A stretch of 64,000 nucleotides of DNA from Chitinophagales bacterium (GCA_020628375.1 JAHDFD010000019.1:1-64000), one strand, 5' to 3'. Shown: positions 17,001-26,541, counted from the stretch's first letter. Notes: generated from the sequence alone by a model not told the origin. Numbers and translations: made by a program.

Positions 17001-19270
17001 TAATCGAATGGAAACCGGAAATTGAATATGAAGAAGAAAAAGTTTATTACTGGCGTGTAGGGCAAACTCCGGAAGGAGATACTGAGCCTGTTGACTGGAG
17101 AGAGAGTTCATTCATTTATATGGATGGTGCTGAAGGCGGATGGAATCAGTCAGATTATTTCCAATATATACAAAATCGTTTTGAAGGCTTGAGAATAGAT
17201 TCTTTAAGTCAGGAATTTGATTACTTTAGTTCTGATAACTTCCTTACTTGTACAAGTGGTTTCTTTGTACCAAATGGTACCTTCGCTACATTCAATAATC
17301 AGGAACTTGCTTCAAACTCATGTTTGTTTGGTTGCCCCGATGCTTTGGGAGGAATTATGATCTCTGTATTCAAACCTTCACAGGTATTAGAACCTTTACC
17401 AAGTGAGAATAGTAACGGTGAAAGTGGTTGTGCCGGATTGGGACAATGGGGTAATATACTATGTTCAGGGAATTCGCAGGAAGATATTTTTGGTTTTCAT
17501 ACTGGAACCGCTGACAAAATAAATCAATTCAATAACTTCTTGAACAGCATTCCTAACGGTTATTACATCTTCGCTTATGCGATCAGAAACCACCGCATGG
17601 AAGCAGATGCAGAGAACGCAGCCGACATGCAACCAATTGTTGACTTCTTTATCAATGACCTTGGATTGGATGGAATGGCTGATATTGAAAAAGAATTTCC
17701 ATTTATCGTGTTTGGTAAAAAAGGAGACCCCGACTATTTTAACAGACAACAGGTGTATGCCAATGCCAAAGATGAAGTCATCAATTTAGAGATAACAGTT
17801 GATGGTAAAGATGATAATGGAACTATGCTTTCAACACTGATCGGACCTTCTGATCAATGGACTTCATTGGTTTGGGAAGGTACTTCATTGGATAACCTCG
17901 ATAACAGAGACGAATACACGGTTGAAGTTTATAAAAGAAATAAGGCTGGAGAAAGTGAATTACATGCTATTGTTAATGCTGAAGATGCTGTTGAAGAAGG
18001 GTTTAATTTAGGAGATATTTTGGCAGAAGACTATCCATTCCTTGAATTGGTTTTCGGAACAAGAGATACTTTCAATTATTCTGCACCTCAGTTAGATTAC
18101 TGGCGCGTTTATCATACTTCTTATCCCGAATTGGCACTCGACCCTTCAACTTTGCTTTCTTTCCAAAGTGATACTTTATTTGAAGGACAATATGGAATAT
18201 TAAACTTAGGTGTTAATAATGTAATGCCAATGCCTTTAGATAGCATAACTGCTCAATTTACCGTAACTGACCTGAGTTCTAATACGATTATTAGTCAGGA
18301 AACAGTGAGCTATGGACCATTTGAAGGTGAAACAGTTTTCGATATGACTTATAGTGTACCAACTAACGGACTGTCGGAAGATTGTTATGTGTTCATTCAA
18401 CTGAATCCTGAAAGTGCTCAGAATGAAAAATTCTCTTTCAATAATCAGATGTTGATTCCTTTCTATGTGCTTTCTGATAAGTTGAATCCGATTGTGGATG
18501 TAACTTTCGATGGTGATCATATTTTGGATGGAGATATAATTTCATCGAATCCATTAATTGATATTCAATTGAAAGATGAAAATACTTTTCTTGCATTGAA
18601 TGATACAAGTTTAATGGATATTGAATTGGTATTCCCTAACGGAGATGTGCGTACTGTAGGCTATAACGATCTGGATGTAGAATACACACTTGCCAACACA
18701 AGTGATGCACAGGAAAAGAATAACGTTTTCAGCGTTCAGGTTAATCCTGAATTTTTACAAGACGGAACTTACCAATTACAGATAAATGGAAAAGATGTTT
18801 CTGATAACGAAGTAAGTCAGGTTGATTATTCTATCTCTTTTCAGGTAATTACAACTGCAGCAATTTCTAATGTGGTTAATTATCCAAATCCATTTACGAC
18901 TTCTACCCAATTTGTTTTCAATCTTACCGGTGCTGAAGTGCCCGACGATATTCGTATTCAGATCATGACTGTTTCGGGTAAAGTTGTAAAAGAAATCACC
19001 CGTTCTGAATTAGGAGATCTTAGAATAGGACGTAACATTACCGAATATGCCTGGGATGGAACCGATGAATATGGTAATGAGCTGGCGAATGGTGTTTATT
19101 TTTATAGAGTAACTGCAAGTAATGATGGTGAAGAATATACTTATTTTTCTCAGGATAGTGAAAATGGAAATGTTTCTTCAACAGCAAATCTCGATAAGAT
19201 GTACAGTGATGGAAAAATTGGTTCACGTTATAAAAATTTCCGAATCGGAAAAATGTATAAGCTGAAATAA
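14081..19270 (+). CDS. Giant C25 (gingipain-type) peptidase, PorU-like T9SS sortase homologue
   Basis: A 1729-residue secreted protein with an N-terminal signal peptide (ending SLEAQ), an Ig-like beta-rich N-terminal region, a C25 peptidase domain at about residues 400-790 with the catalytic dyad His659 (YVGHSGG) and Cys689 (ISNSCF), and over 900 residues of Ig-like or CARDB-like repeats. The C-terminal 130 residues resemble a FlgD-type Ig module (NYPNPFTTSTQFVFNL, then YAWDGTDEYGNELANGVYFY), the same module that ends canonical PorU at 45.3 kb. It probably corresponds to the family annotated as putative sortase PorU2. PorU removes sorting domains and attaches cargo to A-LPS; the larger homologue may have distinct substrates. 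It is paired with the upstream PorV-like gene. Confidence 0.88.
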   Translation: MNRIFNKVIFTFLLGVFTFSLEAQNPNINQWIDYEKTYYKFFVEEDGLIRIPYSTLENAGIPLVGSDFKLIRHGQEVPIYVSTEGQFLEGDYIEFLGKKNTGSFDTQLYKNPAWQVTPETSMFTDRATYFLVSDSEANPIHLASFSNNIDNVPPKELSFEHTVHRDFPESETPGLAPRIVGGVYNHFADFNPNEGFASLAVDGGDFRNFTLNTPGVVYNGETATVEFNILGRNDDVFAIPDHHIIFGLNGTEVIDTCYEGFENVHKIKQLPMSALQEQNAFKLECIGDKFSSLSQEQNPAIDRNSLAYVTVTYERDFDMKNGRSFEFKIDNEASYLEFTNFSGGSAPVIFDFTNRIRLDVIADNSSGEVIHKVFLPEPNFADEKRHLFLVNSNSVLSTTEIESLESTNFTDFSAIDGDYLLVYHKDLTVAIDGEDQIARYKNYRESEDGGGYKVVLAEINELYDQFAYGVLQHPMSINNFVNYAVNQYNIGNWNTEPEYLHLVGKGVRYTQAKGTANDFVQNLVPTYGSGGDILLAVPDIHNTYIPQLAVGRTSARTPQQVKNYLDKVIEHEAITNNVPCDPEILHGLKKVVHIAGGVSGDEAISFKSHLDDYKEKITGPNICVDVVAEFIKEQQGIVETEQLHPYINDGLMLMTYVGHSGGTVWEFDIRKAAEYTNYGKYPFIISNSCFVGDVFQTQQSEEIMSIDWTTEEDLGAIGFLATVKFGFPTYLHTFTNRLHTLFTEQQYLAPIGKCVQQTINDIYMQNDVSSEGVGRKITCQEFTLLSDPVIKIGRFDKPILHFDENDLIIEPQVLDTSVDSFLVSLALTNYGACNGDSANVVIERTFPDGSVQTVINEPFMVGGFEDTLSFWVQTLPLEGLGTNSLRVYIDEPSGFSAVDCFEADEIQKDIFVVPNAATPVSPCDFGIVGTAPTLRASTSLTSWSLENEYVMEIAGDGAFNNILATYSTNGIGGVIEWKPEIEYEEEKVYYWRVGQTPEGDTEPVDWRESSFIYMDGAEGGWNQSDYFQYIQNRFEGLRIDSLSQEFDYFSSDNFLTCTSGFFVPNGTFATFNNQELASNSCLFGCPDALGGIMISVFKPSQVLEPLPSENSNGESGCAGLGQWGNILCSGNSQEDIFGFHTGTADKINQFNNFLNSIPNGYYIFAYAIRNHRMEADAENAADMQPIVDFFINDLGLDGMADIEKEFPFIVFGKKGDPDYFNRQQVYANAKDEVINLEITVDGKDDNGTMLSTLIGPSDQWTSLVWEGTSLDNLDNRDEYTVEVYKRNKAGESELHAIVNAEDAVEEGFNLGDILAEDYPFLELVFGTRDTFNYSAPQLDYWRVYHTSYPELALDPSTLLSFQSDTLFEGQYGILNLGVNNVMPMPLDSITAQFTVTDLSSNTIISQETVSYGPFEGETVFDMTYSVPTNGLSEDCYVFIQLNPESAQNEKFSFNNQMLIPFYVLSDKLNPIVDVTFDGDHILDGDIISSNPLIDIQLKDENTFLALNDTSLMDIELVFPNGDVRTVGYNDLDVEYTLANTSDAQEKNNVFSVQVNPEFLQDGTYQLQINGKDVSDNEVSQVDYSISFQVITTAAISNVVNYPNPFTTSTQFVFNLTGAEVPDDIRIQIMTVSGKVVKEITRSELGDLRIGRNITEYAWDGTDEYGNELANGVYFYRVTASNDGEEYTYFSQDSENGNVSSTANLDKMYSDGKIGSRYKNFRIGKMYKLK

Positions 19271-19308
19271 CAAGTGTATAGCTTATATGCTATACTTTTG
19301 GTTGAATA

Positions 19309-19347
19309 GAAAAGCCGCCGAAACACTTTTGTTTTGGTGGCTTTTTT
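19309..19347 (+). terminator. Terminator after the giant C25 peptidase gene
   Basis: AAAGCCGCCGAAACA pairs with TGTTTTGGTGGCTTT (with two G-U pairs) around a short loop and runs into TTTTTT. It ends the PorV-like/C25 peptidase transcription unit. Confidence 0.8.
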
Positions 19348-19390
19348 CTTTGCTTTAATTCTAGTACAACCGCCCTGACTGGGTGGTCAA

Positions 19391-19563
19391 TACAATTTTA
19401 ACTTTAATATATCGTACACTTAGGAGAACGTGAACCACTATCAAATTAAGCCCAATACACAAATTATCCCCCGAAAAATAGGAAGATGTCTATATTTCGA
19501 CTTCATTGCATTGCGCTCAATATGACACGAAAATTTGTACGTTTTTTAATTTTTAAATGTGTA
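19391..19563 (+). mobile_element. 173-bp MITE-like element, copy 1
   Basis: One of three copies in the window (others 54556-54728 and, inverted, 56282-56454), all exactly 173 bp. It begins TACAATTTTAAC and ends in GTGTA, with imperfect terminal inverted repeats of about 28 bases sharing an inner CGTACA. There is no coding capacity. This copy is the most diverged and lacks a clear target duplication (CAA on the left, CCA on the right), suggesting it is the oldest. Confidence 0.75.
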
Positions 19564-19573
19564 CCAATACACT

Positions 19574-21409
19574 TTAATGTTTTATGAATTTAAGTTTTTC
19601 AGTACGATCTGAACCCTGTTCTTGAAACTTGAACAAGTAATGACCTTGCTGCCAGTTTTGTGTTTCAATACGCGTTTCACCTACTAAAATACTTTGCTGA
19701 TATACCAGCTTACCGTCTATCGAATAAATACTTAGTAAACCCGCTCGGTCCGTATTTAAAATAGTAAATTCATTTGATGGGTTGGGACTTAATGAAATCT
19801 TAGAATCCAACTGAATTGGTTCATTAACCGAAGTAATGATATTATAATCGAGCGTTTCGGCTGTTGGTGTTAAAAGCGTATCTCTGTTCCATCGGTTGGC
19901 GCCATTATACATTACATAAGCTCCGGCAAAGGTTTTCTCATCACTTATTTCAAGTTTCGGACAATACCAGAATTCAACTACTAAGCTATCAGGTTTTATA
20001 TCTACCACACCATAGCCATGACTGAAAAATTCATTATGAACATGGTGCGGATTCAAAGGCATTATAACAGAAGCAAGCCCATTATTCAATTCAGCAGGAA
20101 TTCCGGTTTCCTCATCGATATTGCCGCGTGTTATGCTAGAAGCAATAAATTCACCACCTACACAACCCAAACCAGTTTCAGGATCATACAGCAAACTATC
20201 ACGAGGATCTACTGCCAAATCCATAACGAACGACATGTGAATATCGCCACTTACAACTACATTATTGTTTATTTCTTTTTCCTGAAGGAATTCAAAAAGC
20301 TGGCGACGTTCCTGAATATAACCATCCCAACTATTTGCATCGAAAACGGGGCCGTCGGTTTCAATCGGTAAAGGAATGCCCAAACCTTCGGCATACCAAC
20401 CACCCATCATTTTCTGATTACCGATCAATCTCCAGGTGCTTTGTGAATTTTCAAAAGTATCGAACAACCATTCGCTTTGCTCTGCACCTAAAATACTAGG
20501 CGCTCCGGAAATTACTTCATCAATATCTCTTAAATTGGTAATATCAACCATTATAAGATCCAATAAATTTCCGACTTCTATTTTTCGGTATATTTTATTT
20601 TCATCTTCATTATGTTGTAAACGTACCGGAAGATATTCCTGAAATGCTTGTATTGAAGCAGCACTTTGTTCAGGATTCCCGGGTTCAGTAATATCATGGT
20701 TATCCCAAATAGCGATCATCGGATGATTTTGGCGCATTGCTCTTAAATCGGGATCCATAAGATATAATTTGTGTCTTTCCCGCCATTCTTCTAAAGATTG
20801 AGGCACTTGTGGATATGGTTCCGGTACACGAACTTCTTCATCTGCATCTACAAAATCATATATATAATCACCCAAATGAATCACAGCATCGAAGGCTTCG
20901 CTTTCAGCAACTTTACGATAAGCATTGAAATAACCGGAAAATAAACTGCTACACGACATAGTAGCAAAGCGTAAATGTTCGGTACTCCCTTTCGGGAAAG
21001 TTTTTGTTTTACCAATTACTGAATAATTACCTGCTTCATCATAAAAACGATAAAAATATCGGGTATTGTCTTTTAAATTATCGATTTGCACTTTAGCAGT
21101 AAAGTCAGTTGTTTCACTTATTGCTTGTGTTCCTGCAGCTAATATTATTTCAAAATTTTCGTCGGCAGCTAATTCCCAGAAAACAGTAGCTTCGTTCAGT
21201 GTTTCTGTTGCACTTACCTGTGTCCATATTATAATAGATTCAAAAGTTGGATCAAAAGAGCCTACTCCATAAATAAAAGGTGCGTGTTCATCATCGACAT
21301 ATAAATTACAATCGAATAAACCTCCTTCACAATCGTTTTGTGCACTTAGAAAGTAGAAGCAAAGGCAACAAGCAAAAATCAGAACAAACAGATGTTTCAT
21401 ATTTTTCAA
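19574..21409 (-). CDS. PhoD-like alkaline phosphatase/phosphodiesterase with T9SS sorting domain
   Basis: Secreted metallophosphatase of the PhoD family, 611 residues. A signal peptide ends near FYFLSAQ. An N-terminal Fn3-like PhoD domain (FTAKVQIDNLKDNTRYFYRF) leads into the metallophosphatase core: FATMSCSS, HLGDYIYDF, IWDNHDI and VVSGDIHMSFV carry the metal ligands. The last 80 residues are a T9SS type A sorting domain (LSPNPSNEFTILN...GHYLFKF). Predicted to release phosphate from phosphodiesters or monoesters at the cell surface. A MITE lies just past its 3' end. No phosphate-regulon neighbours are seen. Confidence 0.93.
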   Translation of the reverse strand: MKNMKHLFVLIFACCLCFYFLSAQNDCEGGLFDCNLYVDDEHAPFIYGVGSFDPTFESIIIWTQVSATETLNEATVFWELAADENFEIILAAGTQAISETTDFTAKVQIDNLKDNTRYFYRFYDEAGNYSVIGKTKTFPKGSTEHLRFATMSCSSLFSGYFNAYRKVAESEAFDAVIHLGDYIYDFVDADEEVRVPEPYPQVPQSLEEWRERHKLYLMDPDLRAMRQNHPMIAIWDNHDITEPGNPEQSAASIQAFQEYLPVRLQHNEDENKIYRKIEVGNLLDLIMVDITNLRDIDEVISGAPSILGAEQSEWLFDTFENSQSTWRLIGNQKMMGGWYAEGLGIPLPIETDGPVFDANSWDGYIQERRQLFEFLQEKEINNNVVVSGDIHMSFVMDLAVDPRDSLLYDPETGLGCVGGEFIASSITRGNIDEETGIPAELNNGLASVIMPLNPHHVHNEFFSHGYGVVDIKPDSLVVEFWYCPKLEISDEKTFAGAYVMYNGANRWNRDTLLTPTAETLDYNIITSVNEPIQLDSKISLSPNPSNEFTILNTDRAGLLSIYSIDGKLVYQQSILVGETRIETQNWQQGHYLFKFQEQGSDRTEKLKFIKH

Positions 21410-21576
21410 AGATATTGAGTGTTAACGATTGAAATTGATAACTTTTGTTAAGAAATAATTATATAATTGACTTATGGCAAGCACTTAGTGTAACTTTTTT
21501 TTCATATATAAAGAATTATTTTTCATTTCAGATGATGCTTTGTATTTTAATCTGATAATTAATTAAATCTATTCTT

Positions 21577-22953
21577 ATGAAAAAAATTATTACATTTCTA
21601 ATTGTCTTACTCACTACCTCACATTCCAGCTTTACTCAGGTTATTGAAGAGCTGTGTGAAGAAAATACAGATGGTTTTGTTGTTGCTATGCGTGAATTCA
21701 ACGGAACAATTTATGGAGCCGGTTTTTTTGAAGAAATATGCGGTGAAGAAGCGAGCTATTTAGCTGAATGGAATGGAACGAACTGGGAAGCTTCAGAACT
21801 CGCTTTATCCGATGCGAATCATTCGATGAAGCAAATTGGCGATAAATTATACTTTGCTAATTACAGAAGATCGGCAAATGATACAAGTTGGCTATATGTT
21901 TACGATGGAACAAGCATCGAAAAATTCGGAGATGGATTTATATACGAATTTGGTGGAGGAAACTGGCCGAATATTTACGATGTTGTAGAGTTTCAGGGCG
22001 ATATTTATGTGAGCGGTGAGTTTAACCGTGCAGGTGGAAATGAGATATTGGGTATTGCCAGATGGGATGGTAATGAATGGATAGATGTAGGTGGTGGGTT
22101 GAAACAATATATTCCGGGAGCTTCTGTCATTTATCCGCATTCGATGTTGGTGTTTAACGATGAACTATATGTTGCCGGTAACTTTCGTAAAGCCGGAGAG
22201 TTGGATGTATATGGTCTTGCTAAATGGAATGGTACAGAATGGGCTGACTTAGACGGTGGCTTTAACAGTACTGTTTACGGTATAGGTGTGTATAATGATG
22301 AAATTTATGCCGGTGGTGACTTTACAGGAACACAAAATGGTGAAGTAGATTTGAACGCCTTTGCCAAATGGAACGAGGAAACTGGAAAATGGGAATCTCC
22401 GGGATTCGGTTTTGCCGGATTGACTTCTCAGGATTACACTTTTGTTCACACCATTACACAGATCGATACAATGTTAATCGTTGCAGGTGGTCTGAAGAAT
22501 TTGGTTTATGACGATGGAACGGAAGAAGTTTGTAATGCTATAGTTGCTTTCGATGGAACGAATGTAAATACTTTTGAAGGTGGTTTGGAAGGACAAGATG
22601 TGGAGGCTGTTGCACTAACCCCCGAAGGTGACTTGCTTATAGGTGGAGGCGTATGGGAAGATGGTTATTGGGGCATAGCCAGAGAATTCTTATTACCTTA
22701 TGAAATCGAAACCTCCAATCAAAACCTCGATGAAAATGTGCACATTAATATAGCTCCGAATCCTTTTAAGGATAATATATCGGTTGAAGCAAGTATGAAT
22801 ATCTTAAAATTGAGCTTAAGCGATTTAAGTGGTAAAACGATTGATCTTCCTGTTAACGATAGAATTGATCTTAGTTTTTTACAAACAGGTGTTTATTTAT
22901 TACAAGTGACTACTAAAAATTCAGTTACTACCCATAAGATTATGAAAGAGTAA
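21577..22953 (+). CDS. Secreted propeller-type repeat protein with T9SS sorting domain
   Basis: A 458-residue T9SS cargo protein. A signal peptide (MKKIITFLIVLLTTSHSSFTQ) precedes at least five repeats built around phrases such as ARWDGNEWIDVGGGL, AKWNGTEWADLDGGF and DEIYAGGDFTGT, spaced 45-60 residues apart. This is the pattern of Bacteroidota surface beta-propellers. The C-terminal 75 residues (INIAPNPFKDNISVEAS, then LQTGVYLLQV) are a type A sorting domain. Binding partner or enzymatic role is unknown; there is no catalytic motif. Confidence 0.85.
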   Translation: MKKIITFLIVLLTTSHSSFTQVIEELCEENTDGFVVAMREFNGTIYGAGFFEEICGEEASYLAEWNGTNWEASELALSDANHSMKQIGDKLYFANYRRSANDTSWLYVYDGTSIEKFGDGFIYEFGGGNWPNIYDVVEFQGDIYVSGEFNRAGGNEILGIARWDGNEWIDVGGGLKQYIPGASVIYPHSMLVFNDELYVAGNFRKAGELDVYGLAKWNGTEWADLDGGFNSTVYGIGVYNDEIYAGGDFTGTQNGEVDLNAFAKWNEETGKWESPGFGFAGLTSQDYTFVHTITQIDTMLIVAGGLKNLVYDDGTEEVCNAIVAFDGTNVNTFEGGLEGQDVEAVALTPEGDLLIGGGVWEDGYWGIAREFLLPYEIETSNQNLDENVHINIAPNPFKDNISVEASMNILKLSLSDLSGKTIDLPVNDRIDLSFLQTGVYLLQVTTKNSVTTHKIMKE

Positions 22954-23009
22954 AATCACTACCCTGACAGCGTTTTTCAATTAACTCCCTTTAGATATGA
23001 GTCCGATCA

Positions 23010-23444
23010 TTACTTACTCTTCCATTTGGGTTTAACAATGAACTGTTGCATTTTCTGCTCTACGAACTCTTCTTGTTCTTCATTCAATGTTTCATCCCAA
23101 TAGTTGCCTAACCATACATTCTGTTCCTCATTGAGTGATAAAGGTGTATGACAATGAAGACACTTTCTCGCAGCGTTTAATTTGAACTGACCTCCACAGG
23201 AACATTTTTCCAACCTTTTTTCAAATTCTAATAAAAGATTGTCGTAACTCAGATCATCTACCGATTCAATTTCGTCATATACTGGTTCATACAAACCAAT
23301 ATCGACTCTTTTAGGACAGGTATTACAATACAAACGGTAACTATGCTCAAAAGGAGAATGATCACAAACCAATAAGGTTTCATTACAAGAAGGGCAGTTG
23401 ATATATTTTTTATTCAACCAATTATCATCTTCTAATTCATTCAT
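23010..23444 (-). CDS. Small zinc-ribbon protein
   Basis: A 144-residue cytoplasmic protein with four CxxC or CxC-type knuckles: CPSC, CNTC, CSC and CLHC, consistent with two zinc ribbons. The rest is acidic and helical (LNEEQEEFVEQKMQQF). I do not recognise a named family. Its first 40 codons are duplicated as a truncated copy at 26542-26667, on the same strand and 3.2 kb away, with the acylase and Crp genes between. It lies 29 bp downstream of the acylase stop and may be co-transcribed with it. Confidence 0.75.
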   Translation of the reverse strand: MNELEDDNWLNKKYINCPSCNETLLVCDHSPFEHSYRLYCNTCPKRVDIGLYEPVYDEIESVDDLSYDNLLLEFEKRLEKCSCGGQFKLNAARKCLHCHTPLSLNEEQNVWLGNYWDETLNEEQEEFVEQKMQQFIVKPKWKSK

Positions 23445-23473
23445 AAGCTTATGTATATTATGTGTATAGAATC

Positions 23474-25576
23474 TTACTGAGGATTATAAATTTTCCCGAC
23501 TGACTTTAATTTTACTAAATCGAGTTCAATTTTCTTAGTTTGCATATTTACATGCATTTCTGCTTGACTTAAACTATGTGGATGACCTTTTTTGGTACTA
23601 TTTCCAAAAGCATTAATCGTATTGAATTCCTCTAAGCCGTTTTCACCATACTTTGCATAAAAAACAAAGCTATCTCCACCTTCCATTTCTAATTTTCCAT
23701 TTTTCCCTATTTTGAACGACGCAGCAGCAAGGGTATTACCACTACCATACATTGGCAAGGATAAATCAAATCGTTTTGCTCTTTGAACAGTACCTAGTTC
23801 AACTTCCAAATCACCATAATGTTTCATCAAGAATTTACTTGCTTTTCGGAAAGCATCAAGAATTACATCTTCTGGAATATCTTTATCTTCGTTTCCAAAG
23901 TTAGCTGTAATATATTCTACTAAGTACACAGAGGCAACTTGAAATATAGTGGCTTGTTTGTTCTTTATATCAAATGATCCATTCCATTTATCAAATATTT
24001 CCGTAACTTTTCTAAATTCTGGATAGGAAGCCAATAGCTTTGGGATATCCCCACAGTTCATGCAATTCCTAAAGGACATATCATATTTATCTACCATAAT
24101 ACTTTCTCTAATTTTACGTACATCCGCAAATGAAACTTTTTCCTGCTCAGCAATAAGTCGTTCAAAGGTTTTTGAACGTACATTATTAGAGTGTAAAATT
24201 CCAAAGTGTTTAGGAAAATCTTCTGGCTTAGGATTTTCCCCTGCCCCAGTCATATTGTATGGTGTATTATTAGTATTAAATACATAGCCACATTGGGGGT
24301 TAGCAACTTGTGGTAATGTATTTATTGGATATTTTTTATCTAATAACCAATTATTTTTAGAAGTATTGCCTGGCAGAATAGTAGTATTGCCCTTGGTTAC
24401 CGCAGTCCAATCATATTGATTATGCCTGTAAGGGTGAGCAAAATTGCTTATATGGAAGATGTTCATATCTTTATCTGCATAGGTAATCGTTTGATTTCCT
24501 AATCCCTGAATGGCAAGAGCTTCCATGAACTCTTTTTTGTTTTTCGCCATACCCATCTTAAACCATTGTTCAGGTAACTTCAGGTTATAAAACGCAAAAC
24601 TTTTATATGAATAATAGCCGGATTTTTTCTCTAATGTTGGACCATATTTACTGATGAAATATTTTTTCTTTACAGGAATGATAAAGGGCCCAATTTTGAC
24701 CTTCAGCTTGGCTTTCTTTTTTTCCAAAGGAATCCATTCCTCATCATACTTGTAATAGTGTTTTTTAGTTGGGTGCATTTCTAATTTGTAAATATCTGCA
24801 CTATTCTGATAATTCATAGTATGACTCCAACCTAAATTTCTATTGGTTCCAAAAAAAGGAAATAAACCACCAGCAGCAAAGGTTGCTCCAAAAAATTCAT
24901 AGCCTTCTTCACTATGAATACTAACTTCCCAGAAATTCCCTATTGTATTTACAGGCTGATGAGGATTTCCTACCAGATATGCTTTTTCGTCTGTAGTGAT
25001 ATTAGGAGAATATGCCATAGCATTTGAACCACTTGTAACACCTGCCATACTTTCATAATCGAATTCATCAACTATAAATTTACCTAATTCTGCTGCTGTT
25101 GAGTTAGTCAATTGGAACTGTAGTAAGTATAGGGCAAGTATCTCTTTTTCATCAATAGGAAATATTTTTTTATGCTTGATTTCTTTGGGATGCAATTCTG
25201 CATAACGATTTACAGCAGAAGTATAAGCGAAAAGATAGTTTTCCATTTCAGATGAAATATCCCTTGAATAGTTTTCCTCTACAAACTCTTTGAATGAGAA
25301 TATTTCATAAACAAAATCTACAACAGCACCCTTCTTACCCAAAAACCGACCACCTAGTCCTTTAACTAATGAGAAATTATCTTGCATCATATTGAAATTA
25401 TCTTCGCATTGCGCCCAGGCAATACCATAGATGGCTTCAGTATTCGTTTTTGTGAATATATGAGGTACTCCATAATCGTCTCGGACAATTTCAATATTTT
25501 TAGTGTTTATGTTTTGTTGAGCTGATAAGCTGAATAAACTAGTAAGCAATAGAGTCGAAATTAATATAAATCTCAT
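23474..25576 (-). CDS. Penicillin acylase family protein (Ntn hydrolase)
   Basis: A 700-residue secreted amidohydrolase precursor. Signal peptide ending LFSLSAQ, then an alpha-chain with VRDDYGVPHIF and YGIAWAQCEDNF, and the autocatalytic processing site at TSG-SNAMAYSP, where Ser184 would become the N-terminal nucleophile of the beta chain. NPHQPV and the Asn-containing FGTNRNLGWSHT segments follow. Relatives hydrolyse penicillins, acyl-homoserine lactones or cyclic lipopeptides; the substrate here is not predictable. A Crp/Fnr regulator gene lies 224 bp upstream on the same strand and could control it. Confidence 0.92.
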   Translation of the reverse strand: MRFILISTLLLTSLFSLSAQQNINTKNIEIVRDDYGVPHIFTKTNTEAIYGIAWAQCEDNFNMMQDNFSLVKGLGGRFLGKKGAVVDFVYEIFSFKEFVEENYSRDISSEMENYLFAYTSAVNRYAELHPKEIKHKKIFPIDEKEILALYLLQFQLTNSTAAELGKFIVDEFDYESMAGVTSGSNAMAYSPNITTDEKAYLVGNPHQPVNTIGNFWEVSIHSEEGYEFFGATFAAGGLFPFFGTNRNLGWSHTMNYQNSADIYKLEMHPTKKHYYKYDEEWIPLEKKKAKLKVKIGPFIIPVKKKYFISKYGPTLEKKSGYYSYKSFAFYNLKLPEQWFKMGMAKNKKEFMEALAIQGLGNQTITYADKDMNIFHISNFAHPYRHNQYDWTAVTKGNTTILPGNTSKNNWLLDKKYPINTLPQVANPQCGYVFNTNNTPYNMTGAGENPKPEDFPKHFGILHSNNVRSKTFERLIAEQEKVSFADVRKIRESIMVDKYDMSFRNCMNCGDIPKLLASYPEFRKVTEIFDKWNGSFDIKNKQATIFQVASVYLVEYITANFGNEDKDIPEDVILDAFRKASKFLMKHYGDLEVELGTVQRAKRFDLSLPMYGSGNTLAAASFKIGKNGKLEMEGGDSFVFYAKYGENGLEEFNTINAFGNSTKKGHPHSLSQAEMHVNMQTKKIELDLVKLKSVGKIYNPQ

Positions 25577-25800
25577 AAATAAAAGTTTGCAATTTGACTA
25601 ACAGTATGTTTGAAAATTGAAAGTCAATAACTTATGGTTTTGAACAAGAAATATCATTGGAGCCAAGCAAGTAAGATATTTCTAAATCAAGTTTATAAGG
25701 TATTCGTTTTCAGTTTATAGAAGTTTAAACATACACTAAGTTGCAAATTTAAAACTTAGGTATCTGTAGAAATTTAACGCACGTTAAATAATAAAAGAAA

Positions 25801-26370
25801 TTATAATTTTCCTGCTCTGACTCTACTTAATGTCCCTAAAGCCATATTAAGATAAGAGGCAATATAAGTTAATGGTATTCGATTAATCATTTCAGGTCGT
25901 AATTTCAGAAATTCTTCATATCGTTTTCTTGATGAAGAAATACTCAATAATTTATTCCTGTCTTCCAGCTGTTTAAGCCCTTCACTACTTATTTCACAAA
26001 TTACTCTGTAGTATTTCGGATTTTGATCGAGTAGCCTTAGAAAGTTATCTCGATAAATGCCTATAAGGACTGTGTCTTCAATTGCTTCTGCATAGGCTTC
26101 TGATTCTGTTTGGGCAATAATTCCCTTGTATTTTCCTATTGGGCTTTTTTCAATAGCAAAGTCAAAGGTTTTTTCTTCTCCATATTCATCAATGTAAAAA
26201 AAACGAACAGCTCCTTTTTCTATAAATGCAAGATATTGGTGTATATCCCCTTCCCTGAAAAATGTTTCTTTTTTATGGAATTCTTTACGAATGATTAATT
26301 CTCGAATTGTTTGAATTTCTTTTTCGTCTAACTTCACATACTGAGATAAAAATGCAATTAGATTTTCCAT
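25801..26370 (-). CDS. Crp/Fnr family transcriptional regulator
   Basis: A 189-residue regulator with an N-terminal cyclic-nucleotide-binding fold (ETFFREGDIHQYLAFIEKGAVRFFY) and a C-terminal helix-turn-helix (IPLTYIASYLNMALGTLSRVR). The ligand-binding loop lacks the canonical GE...RxA cAMP signature, so it may not bind cAMP, as is usual for this Bacteroidota clade. I start at the ATG at 26370 (MENLIAFLS); the longer version from 26457 runs into a hairpin repeat. It is probably the regulator of the adjacent acylase. Confidence 0.88.
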   Translation of the reverse strand: MENLIAFLSQYVKLDEKEIQTIRELIIRKEFHKKETFFREGDIHQYLAFIEKGAVRFFYIDEYGEEKTFDFAIEKSPIGKYKGIIAQTESEAYAEAIEDTVLIGIYRDNFLRLLDQNPKYYRVICEISSEGLKQLEDRNKLLSISSSRKRYEEFLKLRPEMINRIPLTYIASYLNMALGTLSRVRAGKL

Positions 26371-26422
26371 ATCAATTATTATACAATTTGAAATATAATT
26401 TTTCGTATAAATATTTTGAGAA

Positions 26423-26503
26423 AAAAGCTCAATTATTGAGGCGAAAAACGCAGACATAGCCTAAGCTACGGCGAGTATTTTCAACGAAGTTAATTGAGCT
26501 TTT
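26423..26503. repeat. Long inverted repeat (hairpin, 13-bp perfect arms)
   Basis: AAAAGCTCAATTA at 26423-26435 is the exact reverse complement of TAATTGAGCTTTT at 26491-26503. Partly palindromic sequence between them (GCC TAAGC TACGGC) extends the structure. It is a candidate factor-independent terminator for minus-strand transcription entering from the truncated gene, or a dispersed palindromic repeat. Confidence 0.65.
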
Positions 26504-26541
26504 AATTGAAATATGTACGGTAAAATATTTTTTATATTGTA

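Noticed and set aside
25801-26457. Start of the Crp-type regulator at 26457
   Set aside because: The extra 29 residues overlap the hairpin repeat at 26423-26503, and family members begin near the MENLIAFLS methionine.
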